From positions 62,001-126,000 of the forward strand of contig BCGN01000011.1 of the NCBI GenBank assembly GCA_001599295.1: 64,000 nt of DNA, given 5' to 3'. Origin of the DNA: Sporopachydermia quercuum (Eukaryota; Ascomycota; Sporopachydermiomycetes; Sporopachydermiales; Sporopachydermiaceae). Of the stretch, positions 31,540 through 42,985 are shown piece after piece; within the stretch, counting starts at the first letter, position 1, and each line of letters opens with the position of its first letter. A program made the translations under genes and the position numbers. The notes below the pieces were generated by a model, which saw only the letters and a program-made list of their open reading frames with translations, was not told where the DNA came from and did no database searches.

Positions 31540-32039
31540 ATGTGTATTTACTTTTTCCACAGCATCTACATCATCCTTTACACTACAAACTGTCTTCACA
31601 AGTCTCATCATAAATAATTAGCGACGGTTTGTTATACTTCTCATGCGTTCCCTCCTGTTGATGGTAGGCATAATCTCTTCCTTTTCATATTTTCCCTTTC
31701 CTCTTCCCATTCCACAAGATTTCTTACTTGGTTCTATTCACTTTTGTTAACCAACGGACTATTTTATTCGTAGTGGTGCTTAGTTGACAAGCAATCCAAT
31801 GTTTAACCGCGGCCTGTCATATTGTTCATCATTTATACTTCACTCACAGCTGCGGTCAATTCTTAACTTTATGGGATAGAGTTTATGGATCTTGTCGCTA
31901 ACCAGATGAGTTGTTTGGTAAAGGTGCTAAAGACAAGAAGACTTCGTCCAAACTATGCGAAGTCGGTTACGTTATTCATGAAGGAGTGGAAACGGATATT
32001 GATGATAGTTATGCTCATGGTGAAATGAAGAAAGATTAG
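31540..32039 (+). pseudogene. ERG3: Decayed C-terminal part of sterol C-5 desaturase (ERG3)
   Basis: Read across shifting frames, this stretch gives the C-terminal 165 or so residues of Erg3, the ER enzyme that introduces the C5 double bond in ergosterol synthesis. Recognisable pieces in order are [73 protein letters not shown] and PDELFGKG. These include histidine boxes 2 and 3 of the family. I count at least four frameshifts and at least three in-frame stops, one of them where family members have the Trp of HHKW. The N-terminal half is absent. It cannot make a desaturase. A working copy is presumably elsewhere, so this looks like a dead duplicate. Confidence 0.9.
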
Positions 32040-33013
32040 ATAGAACTCTTGTTTGTACTCTCGTGTGCTGCCATTTTGTATTTTATGTCGGTAGCGAGTT
32101 TTTAATACTATCTTGATTGCTATATTAGAAGTATGAACAAAAGGATATATTATGATTGTACCGCTATAAAATGTAATACGACACTGCGATAGACTACGAA
32201 TGAAATAGGGATGATAAAAAATGAAAATGAAAATGAGAGCGGAAGTGAAATTAAATGAACAAGTAATAATGATAGTACAATGCTATTCTGTGTTGAGCTG
32301 AGAAGCTCATGCATGGTTTATCTACATTGGTTTTCTTCATTGTTTTGGATTTATAGTATGTTTTATCCAGTTGTTCTTCACTATTCCATCCTTCTTTATT
32401 GTAGATTAATANTTGTTAATTTAATACATCAATGCATCAAAAATATGAATCTAATGGGTATTTTATAATAAAGTTGAGAAGAAAAAGTCCAGTAGTGAGA
32501 AGTATTTCGGAAACTATCTCAGAATATGGGAAATAATATTTGTATTACAAACTCCCTCCACACTTCAATGCGGTCTATCATTCTAACAAAACTACTTTTA
32601 ATTACTATTCAATATTACTCAGACTTACATTTTCTGTTGATATCCTCTGTATTCATACAACTTTTAAATAATTCATAGAACTTCTCGTAAGTCATCCTAT
32701 CTCTCTACAGTTCATTATCCCATAACATAACATAACTATCTTCTCCTATATTTCCTGGTTGTAAGATAACTTTTTGATGATATAATCATTTATCATGGCT
32801 ATCTACTCATTTTTCTTCCATCTCCAACAGAAAAAAATTCTTATCGTTCTCTCCAAATGGTAAACAACACATCTATCAATGATAGCAGTTTAGATTTTAC
32901 AATGACGTTTAATAAAGCACCAAATTGTCAAGACACCCTTTTATACATGCATGGTTTTCTCAACCCATTTAAAACTAATAAAAATTGTCAAATTGCATTG
33001 ATTTAACTAAACC
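32040..33013. other. Intergenic region upstream of KEI1
   Basis: It is presumed to be the KEI1 promoter region. No gene beyond the ERG3 relic is visible. Confidence 0.6.
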
Positions 33014-33927
33014 ATGTCGATACTATCAACAGTAGTACCAAAGGTATGAATGGATTAATGTTTTATTGGCCGGAGTTTCCGCGTTTCGTTTGCTTTCAAA
33101 TGCAATTTTTCTTTCATTGAGGTTTTTGGNTATTATTGTATATTTTCAAAGTATTTTATCTAATATTCAGTAGAAATTCTTAGGATTCATTCCACTACAC
33201 ATTGGGGCAGAAATCGTAGTAGGAATTGGTATATTCAACAAGATCAGTGGCATCTATGGCATTTTATCTTTCTTTACAGGTAAGGAATCCGTTTCAGAAG
33301 TAAAATACGTTTTCTATGTTGTTTTACAGCTGGTGAGGANTTTTTACGATCAAGGAAACTAATATTCACTTTATAGGACATCCTATCAATGCGGCTCAAT
33401 GGTTACTTAATATATCATCGTTGATAGCATTACCATGGTTCATCTTTGCATACCGAAGTATCAGGCGATCAAATGCTTTTCAATTTCTGGTGTTCAGTTA
33501 TTTTTATATAATTGATGTGTTTATAAGTCTTATTTTCACTATATATTTCTCGTTTTATTGGTTTGATGTTGTGGAGGGATCAGACGCAACCGCCAAAAGA
33601 CCTGATCTCTCAAATTTATCGGACGAACTAAGGAGACAATCAGCAACTCCAGGACAAGAGAAAGCATTTGCAATTACCTCAACTGTGTTGTTCTTACTGG
33701 TGAGGTTTTATTTCATGTTGACAGTCTTAGGATTTGCAAGACTGCTAGTAAGAGTTAAAAGATTAAAACCATTAGCTGATGGGGTTATTGTTGGTTCTGA
33801 TGGGCATTTACATAAGATCGATGGTGATTTCACTCTCAAGGAGCATATAGGAGTGTACCTACAGTACTACTTGTTATTCTTTAATCAAAATTTGTGGTAT
33901 GGAAAGCGCCAGACACAAAGAATCTGA
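33014..33927 (+). CDS. KEI1: Inositol phosphorylceramide synthase subunit Kei1 (three exons)
   Basis: Kei1 is the regulatory partner of Aur1 in inositol phosphorylceramide synthase at the Golgi. Exons 33014-33043, 33174-33279 and 33377-33927 encode 228 residues (221 in S. cerevisiae). After a ten-residue first exon the protein reads KFLGFIPLHIGAEIVVGIGI, close to the yeast KSFLGFMPLYLAVEIVLGIS, then GIYGILSFFTGHP, also a family signature. Four hydrophobic segments are visible, with a short polar loop after the third. The last exon begins inside the Gly codon of TGHP. A CTG codon in FQFLVFSYF aligns with Leu of yeast Kei1, which supports the standard code. Confidence 0.93.
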
Positions 33928-35358
33928 TTTATGGTTGAAGGGTTTCANGGGATATGTGGGATAGATTGTCTGTTCTGTAAAGGATGAATAATACTTAATT
34001 TGCTTCTACAGGTACGCTTCAGTAGAACCAGACCATTCACTGCTTTTATAAGTTAAGCTTACCTACATATATGAATTTCGGCGATAAGAGTTGTAGCAAT
34101 AGAGTGGAGGGTTATTGATGATTATGTTTCATGGTTACCAATAAGGAGATGTGAATAACACCTAATGAGCCTACCACGGGTATCAACCTGAGTATTTCCT
34201 GTTTTATACATTCAATTAATCATTGGAAAAAGGTATTTACCGAAAGATTTGCTTCGATGTTCTTTGGAGAGTGTAACGGCTATTACCGTTAAGACATTAT
34301 TTCATCAGCCTGTAGAAATTGGTTATTTATTCGTCACAGTTTAATGTTAAGATAAGGTTCGGCTTTGGATGCATGGAAAATGCGAGCATTTGAATAAGCT
34401 TTTTTAGTGATGATATAAACGAACAGAGTCATATAAGGTATTATCTATAGAACATCAACTCATTACGTGACATAAGTCAAATTGTAGTATTGTTCAAGGG
34501 TAGAGAAAACGAAATACAAGTATTGGTCCACTATACAAATATAAATTGTNTTGTATTAACGAAGTCAGACCAAGCAAGCATGATAGACGAAGAAGGAAGT
34601 GATTTAACATCATGAGCCCCAATAAAAATTTCCTAATACAGAAATAGACTTTCTTCATATCACTTTATTTCCAATTAAGAACTATCGTGAGAGTTTGCAG
34701 AGCATCGGATGATATGATTTAATAATTCTTGAGCAGTATGACTTATGATATCAAAGTCAGATCGAATTCCCCTTTCTATTAGATACCTGATACTGAATCT
34801 AATTGCTTCACAAAATCAATCTCATAACAGGAATATAAAAGTTGCCATGAAAAAAAAGAGACCATTTTACATCTCAAGTTTTTAACCGTAGCATCATACT
34901 GCATAATTGTAGTACATTTTTTTGTAGATGATATGAGAAATGATGAATAAAATATGTGTCAATTCAAATATTACGTAAGAAATATGCTATCTAAATTTAA
35001 AATTTTCTACCTTGTTNTTAATAGGAATAAAATTAGAGCAATTCAAAATGTATTTCATTCGAAATCACACAAGTGGTAAACGCTCCGTGAAAGGCAGAGA
35101 TCATATCGGCATGGGCCGTTCTCTAATAGATTATTTCCCAATTAGCTGTTAACTCACAGCTTTTTATGACAATAACAAATTCCTTAAATTAAAATAAAAC
35201 CCTAGAAACTCACCTAAAATTAAATACCTTTTTTGCGCTTTCATTTCCGATAATAAGATATAGAACTATACACCATAATAGCAAAAACAAAAAACAAAGT
35301 TCAACTCTTTTGCCTAAGATTAGAACTTTAAAGTCCTGTTACTCCTTTTTAGGAAATC

Positions 35359-35376
35359 AAACGGTACCTACCGTTT
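35359..35376. promoter_or_regulatory. CGG-N6-CCG palindrome (candidate zinc-cluster factor site)
   Basis: AAACGGTA-CC-TACCGTTT is an 18-bp palindrome containing CGG-N6-CCG, the spacing recognised by some fungal Zn2Cys6 regulators such as Ppr1. It lies about 210 bp upstream of the oxygenase ATG. Binding is inferred. Confidence 0.5.
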
Positions 35377-35402
35377 CCTTACTTCCAACTTTAATTACTT
35401 CA

Positions 35403-35418
35403 GATAAGAATTCTTATC
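35403..35418. promoter_or_regulatory. Head-to-head GATAAG palindrome (candidate GATA factor site)
   Basis: GATAAGAATTCTTATC is a perfect 16-bp palindrome with two inverted GATAAG sites, the element bound by nitrogen-control GATA factors (Gln3, Gat1, Dal80 in yeast). It lies 166 bp before the ATG and 26 bp right of the CGG palindrome. Confidence 0.55.
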
Positions 35419-35427
35419 AACCATGAA

Positions 35428-35439
35428 ATATATATAAAG
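35428..35439 (+). promoter_or_regulatory. TATA box of the 2-oxoglutarate oxygenase
   Basis: ATATATATAAAG lies 145 bp before the ATG, just downstream of the two palindromes, the usual layout of an inducible yeast promoter. Confidence 0.55.
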
Positions 35440-35583
35440 AGGCATGAATCCTTCATTCAACCATCAAATTTTTTATACTCTATAACAATCACTAAGCAAC
35501 AACCAGCAGAAATATTAATATTGAATCAACATTAGCGGTTTCCTCTACTATAAATTATTTATTTACTTTCTTCTCTATTCAAA

Positions 35584-36609
35584 ATGGCTTCCAGAACTAT
35601 CCCAAGAATTAGTCTTAGAGACTTCGACAGCAGACGTGAAGAAATTAAAGCACAATTGGTTGAAGCTGCAGAAACTGTTGGTTTCTTCACTCTCTACGAA
35701 CAAGAAAGACCAACACCAGCTGATATTGAAAAAATGTTTGACTACAGCGCTAAGTTCTTCGCTTTAGATCAAGATACTAAAATGAAGACTCCTTTCCAAA
35801 AGCTTTACAATACTGGTTATGAATCCAAAGCTCAGATCAGACCTTCTACTGGTACCCCTGATAACAAGGAATCTTTACAACTTCAATATCATCGTCAAAA
35901 CATGAACTGGCCTTCGACTGATAACGTTGGCACCGAATGGAAAGAGTTTACTCTTAAGTTTATTGAAGACTGTAATTACATTAGCAGTAAAATTCTATCA
36001 ATTTTCTCTGAAGCTTTGGATTTTGGGCCAGACTTTTTAGTTCAGTCCCATGATATTACCAAGTCAACAGCTCAATCAACTCTCAGACTACTTCACTATC
36101 AAGATGTCAGTAATGAAAAAGTACCAGAGGACTATTGGAGAGTTGGACCCCATACTGATTTTGACTGCTTGACATTCTTATTTCAAAGAACTGGTGATCA
36201 TGGACTTGAAGTTTGTCCGGGTAGAGAAGCTCATCATGACTTTGCCTATGGAGACGAATGGACCCCAGTTCCATCAAAGACTGGTGAAATCGTGATCAAT
36301 ATTGGTGATATGCTAATGGCATGGTCCGATGATAGATTCAAGAGTAACTTCCACAGAGTTAAAGTACCATCATCTGCTGAAAATCAAAAGGATAGATATA
36401 CAGTTGCATGGTTCAATCAAGCAAACACTGATGTTGTAATTCAAGGACCCGACAGGAAATACCCAGCAAGTACTGGTAGAACTTATATTGAAGAGGCGAT
36501 GAAGAGAAATTTCTCTAGAGTTAATGAAATTCTAAGCTTGAAAGAACATGAAGGTGAAAAGGAAGTTGATATTGTTGAAACTGTTCAATCAACGGCTATT
36601 GAGGTTTAA
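35584..36609 (+). CDS. 2-oxoglutarate/Fe(II)-dependent oxygenase, isopenicillin N synthase-like
   Basis: The 341-residue product belongs to the DIOX-N/2OG-FeII superfamily of soluble oxygenases. The N-terminal domain opens with IPRISLRDFD and contains VGFFTLYEQE. The iron site is complete: H190 and D192 in HTDFD and H257 in NFHRV; R271 in DRYTVAWF should bind 2-oxoglutarate, with Thr two residues on where many members have Ser. The C-terminus ends in a charged helix. The substrate is unknown; family members act on small molecules including pyrimidines, amino acid derivatives and secondary metabolites. The promoter carries GATAAG and CGG-N6-CCG palindromes, suggesting nitrogen-controlled induction. 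No pathway partner is adjacent. Confidence 0.9.
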   Translation: MASRTIPRISLRDFDSRREEIKAQLVEAAETVGFFTLYEQERPTPADIEKMFDYSAKFFALDQDTKMKTPFQKLYNTGYESKAQIRPSTGTPDNKESLQLQYHRQNMNWPSTDNVGTEWKEFTLKFIEDCNYISSKILSIFSEALDFGPDFLVQSHDITKSTAQSTLRLLHYQDVSNEKVPEDYWRVGPHTDFDCLTFLFQRTGDHGLEVCPGREAHHDFAYGDEWTPVPSKTGEIVINIGDMLMAWSDDRFKSNFHRVKVPSSAENQKDRYTVAWFNQANTDVVIQGPDRKYPASTGRTYIEEAMKRNFSRVNEILSLKEHEGEKEVDIVETVQSTAIEV

Positions 36610-37836
36610 AACAACATAAATATAATATAAAAAAAGGTTCAAATAGATTTTGTAGTTAAATAAAGGTTTTTTATTTGCATTTTGATATTTTTAGTAATTG
36701 GGCAAAAATCGAAGAATTTTAGTAAAACGGGTGAGAAATTCTTTTGTTTAAATCCAAGTTTTACTGATCGCCCAAAAAGGGAATCTTGAAATAAAGTATC
36801 AAATTTGCGAACTTAAATTTGAACCTTAAACCCAAAGCTATTAGTTCCGTTCCTCAATGAGTTACAACAAATTATTACTAAGTGCTTTATGTTTCTATTC
36901 ATAACAACAAGATGTGAATGAACAAGAATGTAGTAAAACTGGTATTGAGATTCCTAACAAATTAATGAATTTATCTTTCTCATAGTTCAATCCTTTCTTG
37001 GCATGTTCCTTCTTTTCCTATCATCTGTATAATGACAATGAGATTAAAAGCGACCATCATAATTTCAACTAGTAACTTGCCAAGTACGAGCCTCTTTATT
37101 GAATTGAGAAAATTAATAATAGTGATAGTATTTGTAGGGATATTTATCTCTGTCTAGTTTTCTTTTTTTGTTTTTCAATTGTTTTGTCACCTATAATTGC
37201 TATTGGCTTTGAATGTCTCCATGTTCCAATAAATAGCAAGATAAGCGTGGGAGCTTGATCTTTCGGAAATCCGGCTTATACTTAAGCTGTTACACTGGAT
37301 TTCAAGCAAACCCATAAATCTTTATTCAAATGAGCATATTAACCAACAGAAATTCTTTGACTTTCTCTAATGAGTATATCACTATCATTGAACTGAAAGT
37401 CATCATCAAAGATTCCAAAGAACAGTAAGGTATCAAAAAAGTAATCGTATCTGATAGTTGATTAATTACTACATTCTTAATATCCCATCCTGTATTCATC
37501 ATACTATTATTCTTGTATTGTCTATTAATGTTAAGATTTACTATCAGTTGTCAAACATCATAAAACCAATTACCCAAGTCTTATAAATATATATATTTAT
37601 ATGCAATGAAAGAAAATGTAACTAGGTTAACTGATAAAAGAAATAATCATAAAAATCAATAAGATAAAACGAATAGTTATAGCAATAAAAAAAACCGTTA
37701 ATTTACAACCCCCTGTAACCATATGTTAACCAAGCAATATTCCATTTTTCTTTTCAATAAAATAACATCATTAGCATCACATTATCATATTTTTCTGTCT
37801 AATTTAATAATTTGACTGAATATCACCCATATATTG
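36610..37836. other. Convergent intergenic region between the 2OG oxygenase and LYS20
   Basis: Both genes end here. It is long for a convergent gap (1.2 kb), but I see no gene or relic in it. Confidence 0.6.
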
Positions 37837-39111
37837 TTACTGAGAAGCCTCAACTCTCTGTTTCTTGACCACATGACTACTTTCATCAGCTTCATCATCA
37901 AAAGATCGGTTCAAATGACCTTCACTAACTTCAGCATGGAACTTCTTAATTATGCCATCAACATCATCATTAGTAAGACATTTGGAATCACCAAAGTTCT
38001 TGATTCTAACGGTAACTTCTTTGCATTGTTGATCTGTTAACCTGAAACCTAGTTGTTCAACTCTTGATTTGATTGCATTCCAACCAGTAAGTCTATTGGC
38101 AAACTGAATAGTTCTTGACATGCCAAAATCTTCAGGGTTTAGAATTTCGTAGGTTTTAGGGTTAGCCAAAATAGCCTTGGTATGAATTCCAGCTTTATGG
38201 GTAAATGCAGATGAACCAGTGACAGGATTGTTGAAAGGAACTTGAACTTGAGCACATTCAGCAACATAATCTTCAATATCCTTGAGCATTGATACCTTAT
38301 ATTTAGATAAAACATAATCTCTATCAGCAACAATCATCCTTGCCATAAGACCACCTAACGAGGTTATACCATTTCTTTCACCAATACCTAGTACTGTAAC
38401 GTCTATTAGATTNGCACCAGCTTCTAAAGCAGTGTAAGCATTAGCAATAGCACAACCAGTGTCATTATGGAAATGGCATTCAATTTCGCATGAAACTACT
38501 GATCGAAGCATTTTCAAAACATCATACACTTGTCTTGGATTAGCTCCACCGACTGTATCAGCAATACCTATTCTATTCACGCCGATTTTGTCAACGGTTT
38601 TATAAATATTTAGTAGATCGACAATATCACTTCGGAATGAATCTTCTGATGAAAATCTAACTTCAATTCCATGCGATTTAACATATTCAATAACCTCAAC
38701 TGCTGCATTGGCAATATAGTTCATATCTTTACCATGAGAAAATTGTCGAAGAAACTGTGACGTTCCAATGACAATATTAACTCCATCAACACCTGTTTCT
38801 ACAGCTAATCTGGCATCATCCATATGGCATCTAATATGAGTTAGGATCTTAGCTCTCAATCCTAACTTAGTGAGAATTTTACAGTCATTGAAGGATTGTT
38901 CCGAGGCAGCTGGTGATGTTATTTCAATATAATCAACTCCGAACTCATCTAATTTCTTAGCAATGGCTATTTTTTGTTCAGTTGAGAAAAAAGCGGTTGC
39001 GAATTGTTCACCTTCTCTCAATGTTGTTTCAATCAGTTTGAAATGACTGATATTCGAATTGAAGTCAACTGGGTTCCCCCCATAAGGATTTGATGTAGCT
39101 GCTAATGACAT
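37837..39111 (-). CDS. LYS20: Homocitrate synthase (Lys20/Lys21)
   Basis: It condenses acetyl-CoA with 2-oxoglutarate to homocitrate, the first step of the fungal alpha-aminoadipate lysine pathway. The 424-residue protein is of family length. The HMGL-like barrel shows [10 protein letters not shown] with the metal-binding Glu, then [18 protein letters not shown], and the zinc-binding HFHND motif followed by [14 protein letters not shown]. The glycine loop GIGERNGIT and the C-terminal regulatory region ([17 protein letters not shown]) complete the family pattern. The basic end KKQRVEASQ could direct nuclear import, as known for yeast Lys20. A perfect TGAGTCA Gcn4 site lies about 325 bp upstream (39435-39441). 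One ambiguous base at 38413 is silent for the frame. LYS20 and LYS21 cannot be told apart here. Confidence 0.97.
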   Translation of the reverse strand: MSLAATSNPYGGNPVDFNSNISHFKLIETTLREGEQFATAFFSTEQKIAIAKKLDEFGVDYIEITSPAASEQSFNDCKILTKLGLRAKILTHIRCHMDDARLAVETGVDGVNIVIGTSQFLRQFSHGKDMNYIANAAVEVIEYVKSHGIEVRFSSEDSFRSDIVDLLNIYKTVDKIGVNRIGIADTVGGANPRQVYDVLKMLRSVVSCEIECHFHNDTGCAIANAYTALEAGXNLIDVTVLGIGERNGITSLGGLMARMIVADRDYVLSKYKVSMLKDIEDYVAECAQVQVPFNNPVTGSSAFTHKAGIHTKAILANPKTYEILNPEDFGMSRTIQFANRLTGWNAIKSRVEQLGFRLTDQQCKEVTVRIKNFGDSKCLTNDDVDGIIKKFHAEVSEGHLNRSFDDEADESSHVVKKQRVEASQ

Positions 39112-39434
39112 TACGAATAATTTTCCACTGTGAGTCGTGAGTACGATTAATTTTATACAATTTTGAGCTAGTGTTATAGATAATGCTGTTTAACAGTCGG
39201 TTGATTGATTGATAGGAAGAGAGAAATGCTTGCATAGGAAAAGAGAATATAGTATATAAGTGAATGAGTAGAAGGAAGAGTTTTCATCAAATGGCTAACT
39301 AACAAGAGACTGAAAATTGGCCGAAGGGGAGATAATGGAAAGTATAAGCGTGAGAATAGTGTGTGGTGATATTAGTTAACGGACAGTGAAAATTCGAGAA
39401 GCATTGAAAAGCATAGAAATGGGTATTTCTATAG

Positions 39435-39441
39435 TGAGTCA
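39435..39441. promoter_or_regulatory. Gcn4-type site TGAGTCA upstream of LYS20
   Basis: A perfect TGAGTCA lies about 325 bp before the homocitrate synthase start. Gcn4 activates lysine biosynthesis genes in S. cerevisiae. The heptamer also occurs by chance elsewhere in the window, so function is inferred from context. Confidence 0.4.
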
Positions 39442-39963
39442 TCAGAAATGAAATCTTGCGTAGAGAATAACGGACAATTGGTCGACTTACTAGGTGTTAC
39501 TTTCACTGGCTTACATAATAGCAACCTNAGAGACTGAGATGTGAGAATAGTGCTGATATGGGACGTAATACGCTATTCTATTCCTTCAATCTACTTAGAG
39601 ACTTGATATTATATTTGATAGTTATGTATATATTGGTATAATAGGTTCACTATATAATTATTGATTTGATTTCAAACAATTCACCACAGCTTTCATTGAA
39701 TCGCACATTTCGTTCTCTGCTGGATCTGCTTGTCTNGGGGGTTGAAAAATTCAAATATGACCTTCTCGGGGAAACTGAAATTTTTTCAGGGTTGAATATA
39801 AGAGGAGGTAAGGTTTAACTTTAATGAGAATTTTTGCTAACGAAAGGTTGTTTTTACCTAAAACGGAAGGTGTATAAAGGAAGGTAAGCTAAATTTTGAC
39901 TAATTGATGTACTGTTAGTATCGCNGTTAGTATTTACATGTTATTTTATAAACGAATCAACGG

Positions 39964-40028
39964 CTGTCCGGTAAAGATTTTTCAGTCAAATGAAAGAAAG
40001 TAGCGTAGGAAGATATTTTACCGGACAG
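39964..40028. repeat. Inverted repeat, 12-bp arms, 41-bp spacer
   Basis: CTGTCCGGTAAA at 39964-39975 is exactly complementary to 40017-40028. Each arm contains CCGG. It may be a paired factor site or a remnant of a foldback element. Confidence 0.85.
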
Positions 40029-40754
40029 TCTGTTATATGGCAAAGAGTGAATGATGTGAATTCCCATATAATAAATGAAATGACTCTTGAGAAAGAGAAT
40101 ATTTTCTATGGCTCCTCTGGTAAAGTAAGAGGAGATGTATAGAGGTGTATATATGAGGATTGGTAAGCAAAGTGTTACCAAAAAGNAACATGAGTATTTG
40201 ATGTGAGTGTGTATTGGAAGGTCATATCATCAATCTATACGAAGTTGATTCCTTTACATACAGTAGTACTTTTGTCGAAGTACCATTGTCCAGGTTTTTA
40301 CCGTAGCAAGATATCAGCATTTCAATTAATCTTCAAATCTTCATCCTGAGAGTTAATGCTCAATTGCTTTGGTTTGGCGGTTTGTTTTGATCATTATTTT
40401 TTCGGTCTTTAGATTCTCCCCCGAAGATTTTTCATTCCTCAGATTACCTAATCAATAAATATGTTATGTGGAGAATATTAACTATAAGCCAACAGCATAT
40501 TGAAAGATGGTTAACTGACTGAAAGAACTCATTGAGTCCATAAATATATACATAATTCTGAAATTCTGATTCGATATTGATTCTCGATATATTACATTAT
40601 CAATTGGGCTGCTTCGTAGCTTTAATTGTGATCAGAACGCTGATAAGTATAGTAGTGACTGCACTACTATGTTCATGTTGTTTATATAGTTCATTTATGA
40701 AACGTGGCATCCCATAATCTTGCGCCGCCTTTGTTTAACTAAAAAGGATCATAC

Positions 40755-42496
40755 TCATTCGAGGTATTTGAAAGATCCTAATACCAAAACTTTGTTAGGT
40801 AATCTTCCAGGAACCGGCATCAGAAGCTTCAGCTTCTTCTTAGTATCATCAGCATCAATCACATGAACAAAACCCATAACAGGGCTGTTCTCAATATCAG
40901 TTATTGAATCATTAGCATCAGCATGTAGAACAACCAGCACAGAACCCTGTAGCTCTTGCTGTGTTATTTCTTCTATTTTAACTAGTTTTCTATTGGCTCC
41001 TTCTGATAGTAAACTGGATCCCTCCTCTTTGACGTAGTCCTCATCACCAGGCATAAATGATGATATCAGCTCTAGATTAGCATTGGCTGATTATTCTTGT
41101 TAGTATCNTCAGTGGTTATTCATACATATTAGATATCAGTCTCACATATACTGCTACAGTATCTAGAACTTACTTTCGTTGGTTTTGTATAGCTCAACAG
41201 CTGAATAATCCGCAGTGACAGAAAAGGGTGATAAGAAATCATTTGCATTACCGTAGAAATAATTCTTTACTTCCCTTGACTGTAGGTTTCTAATGTATTC
41301 TTCATCTCTTTCAACAACCCCACCACTTTTAGGCACTTTGATTATTTGTAGCTTGTTACCACCACTTGTATCATTCAACCGTTTTCTCATATCAGCATAT
41401 AATCTTTCACTGCCAAGAACAAGTAGGGTGTTAACTATTTTGTTGTTAGTATGGAACTGCTATTGTATGAACATTGATATTGTGATCAGCACAGTACTTA
41501 GTCATTAGCAGATATATATAAATGTTTTAATACTTACTCTTGAATTTATTGATCAGATCAGAGATATTTTCGACACCAAAGCCTTTCTCAATTCCCGGAG
41601 TATCGACAATTATACCAGAATGATACACTTGTTGTATGTTAGTAATAGAAATATCAACAAAACAATGTATCAACAATGCACCTTAAACAAAAAAATGCTG
41701 TAAGTCAAACAATAGCGTAAACTGTATAAAGGCACATACCATCTTTATCCTTTTCCACTCTCTCATTAACTGCTAAAGACAATCTGGTAACAGCATTCTT
41801 GTAACTCAATGGCTCCTTGCCAGCATCTTCCCAGCCATAATTGAATACAATTGGCTGCTTGGAATTTATTCGTGAGGGCCCCGAAATATCAGAATCTCCC
41901 CATTCAAGCTCAACATTCAATATATCGGAAATAGCTGCTGCTGATACACATCCTGGTAATGCAAAGACTCCTTGCTTAGGATTCAAGTTCACTTCCATTG
42001 GCTGACCACCCATTTTAACTGAATAAGCGCATAGAATCTTGCTCAGGGTAGTTTTTCCAGAATCTACCGGTCCCATAATTAAAACTCTTGGTGGATCATG
42101 CTTCTCTTTCTTATCTCCATCTCCTTGCTCTGGGAGTTTTGATAGCATTCTCTCTCTCTCTAAAGCCAAATGTAACACAAGGTATTTCGACATCGGACTT
42201 TCTCCGCTAACATATTCGCTTATAAGATCTCCGGTCCACTCAATTTTGCAACCTTCCCAAGAAAACAATGCTCCTTTATAACCAATGGGAAATGTATACA
42301 CTCTACCGTTTGCGAGCTCAGTACCGAACAGCTCACAGGAACCTTCCGTGACTTTCAGCAAAAGAGGTTTTTCCTGTGAATTTGTAGTCACTTCAAATCT
42401 CCATTCCTCCTCTCCTAATAGTTGCTGAACTGTTTTATTGGACATTTGAGCGGCTGACGAGCCCAGGTCAGATAATTCATTTGTGTTGAAGGACAT
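40755..42496 (-). CDS. CLP1: mRNA cleavage and polyadenylation factor Clp1 (four exons)
   Basis: Clp1 is an ATP-binding subunit of cleavage factor IA that bridges Pcf11 and the cleavage machinery at mRNA 3' ends. Exons 42496-41740, 41627-41538, 41434-41174 and 41086-40755 give 479 residues (445 in S. cerevisiae). The N-terminal beta domain (EEWRFEVTT to IEWTGDLI) precedes the P-loop GPVDSGKTT near 139-147. INLDP-like VNLNPKQGVFALPG and IIVDTPGIEKG follow; the C-terminal domain ends PVPGRLPNKVLVLGSFKYLE, close to yeast. All three introns have TACTAAC. In intron 1 a nearer AG is also in frame, but the acceptor just behind TACTAAC restores alignment to RVEKDKDVYHSGIIVDTPG. The P-loop Leu is encoded by CTG. 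Confidence 0.96.
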
Positions 42497-42985
42497 ATCG
42501 TTATTGCACCTTGCACGGATGGATGATGATTGGTTGTGCTTGCAAGCAATGGTGCATCTAATTATACTACAGAATGGATCCTTTAAGTAAATAAAGGCGA
42601 ATAAAGATGAATTCAATGTTGTAATAGGTTTTTACGCAGTATTTCAAGAGAAATAATAGTTGATAAGTTGTTTGAGTGTTTGATTAAGAAGAAAAAATGA
42701 GGATATGAAGGGTTTCCGGAATTTAAAGGAAACTGTTATTATTTCCGAAATTGGAAATTTTCGGAAACTATAGCGGTTAATGTGAAGAATTTATGGATTT
42801 TTGGCCATTTCTAAACGGAATATTTGCAAATGATTATTTGTTAAAATCTAAGCGAAAAGTACACTTATCATTGATTTTGTTTTATTCACCTTTCTGTTTT
42901 AAAGGTTTTAGTATCTATTTATCAAAACATGTGTGTGGTGCTTATCAAACCTATATAGTACCTGTCTACAGATAAATCATTCTTC
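42497..42985. other. Intergenic region between CLP1 and TUM1
   Basis: It holds the CLP1 promoter and the TUM1 3' end. Several TTTCCGAAA-like words cluster at 42714-42772, as in other promoters of this window. No gene is visible. Confidence 0.55.

Larger units (their letters stand above)
33928..35583. other. Intergenic region upstream of the 2-oxoglutarate oxygenase
   Basis: No gene is visible in the 1.65 kb. The last 250 bp hold the regulatory sites listed separately. Confidence 0.6.
39112..40754. other. Intergenic region between LYS20 and CLP1
   Basis: It holds the LYS20 promoter and the CLP1 3' end. It contains a Gcn4-type site (39435-39441) and a 12-bp inverted repeat (39964-40028). No gene is visible. 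Confidence 0.6.

Noticed and set aside
41628-41681. Alternative acceptor in CLP1 intron 1 that would add 18 residues in frame
   Set aside because: The added residues do not fit Clp1, and the stretch contains the TACTAAC branch site of the true, longer intron.
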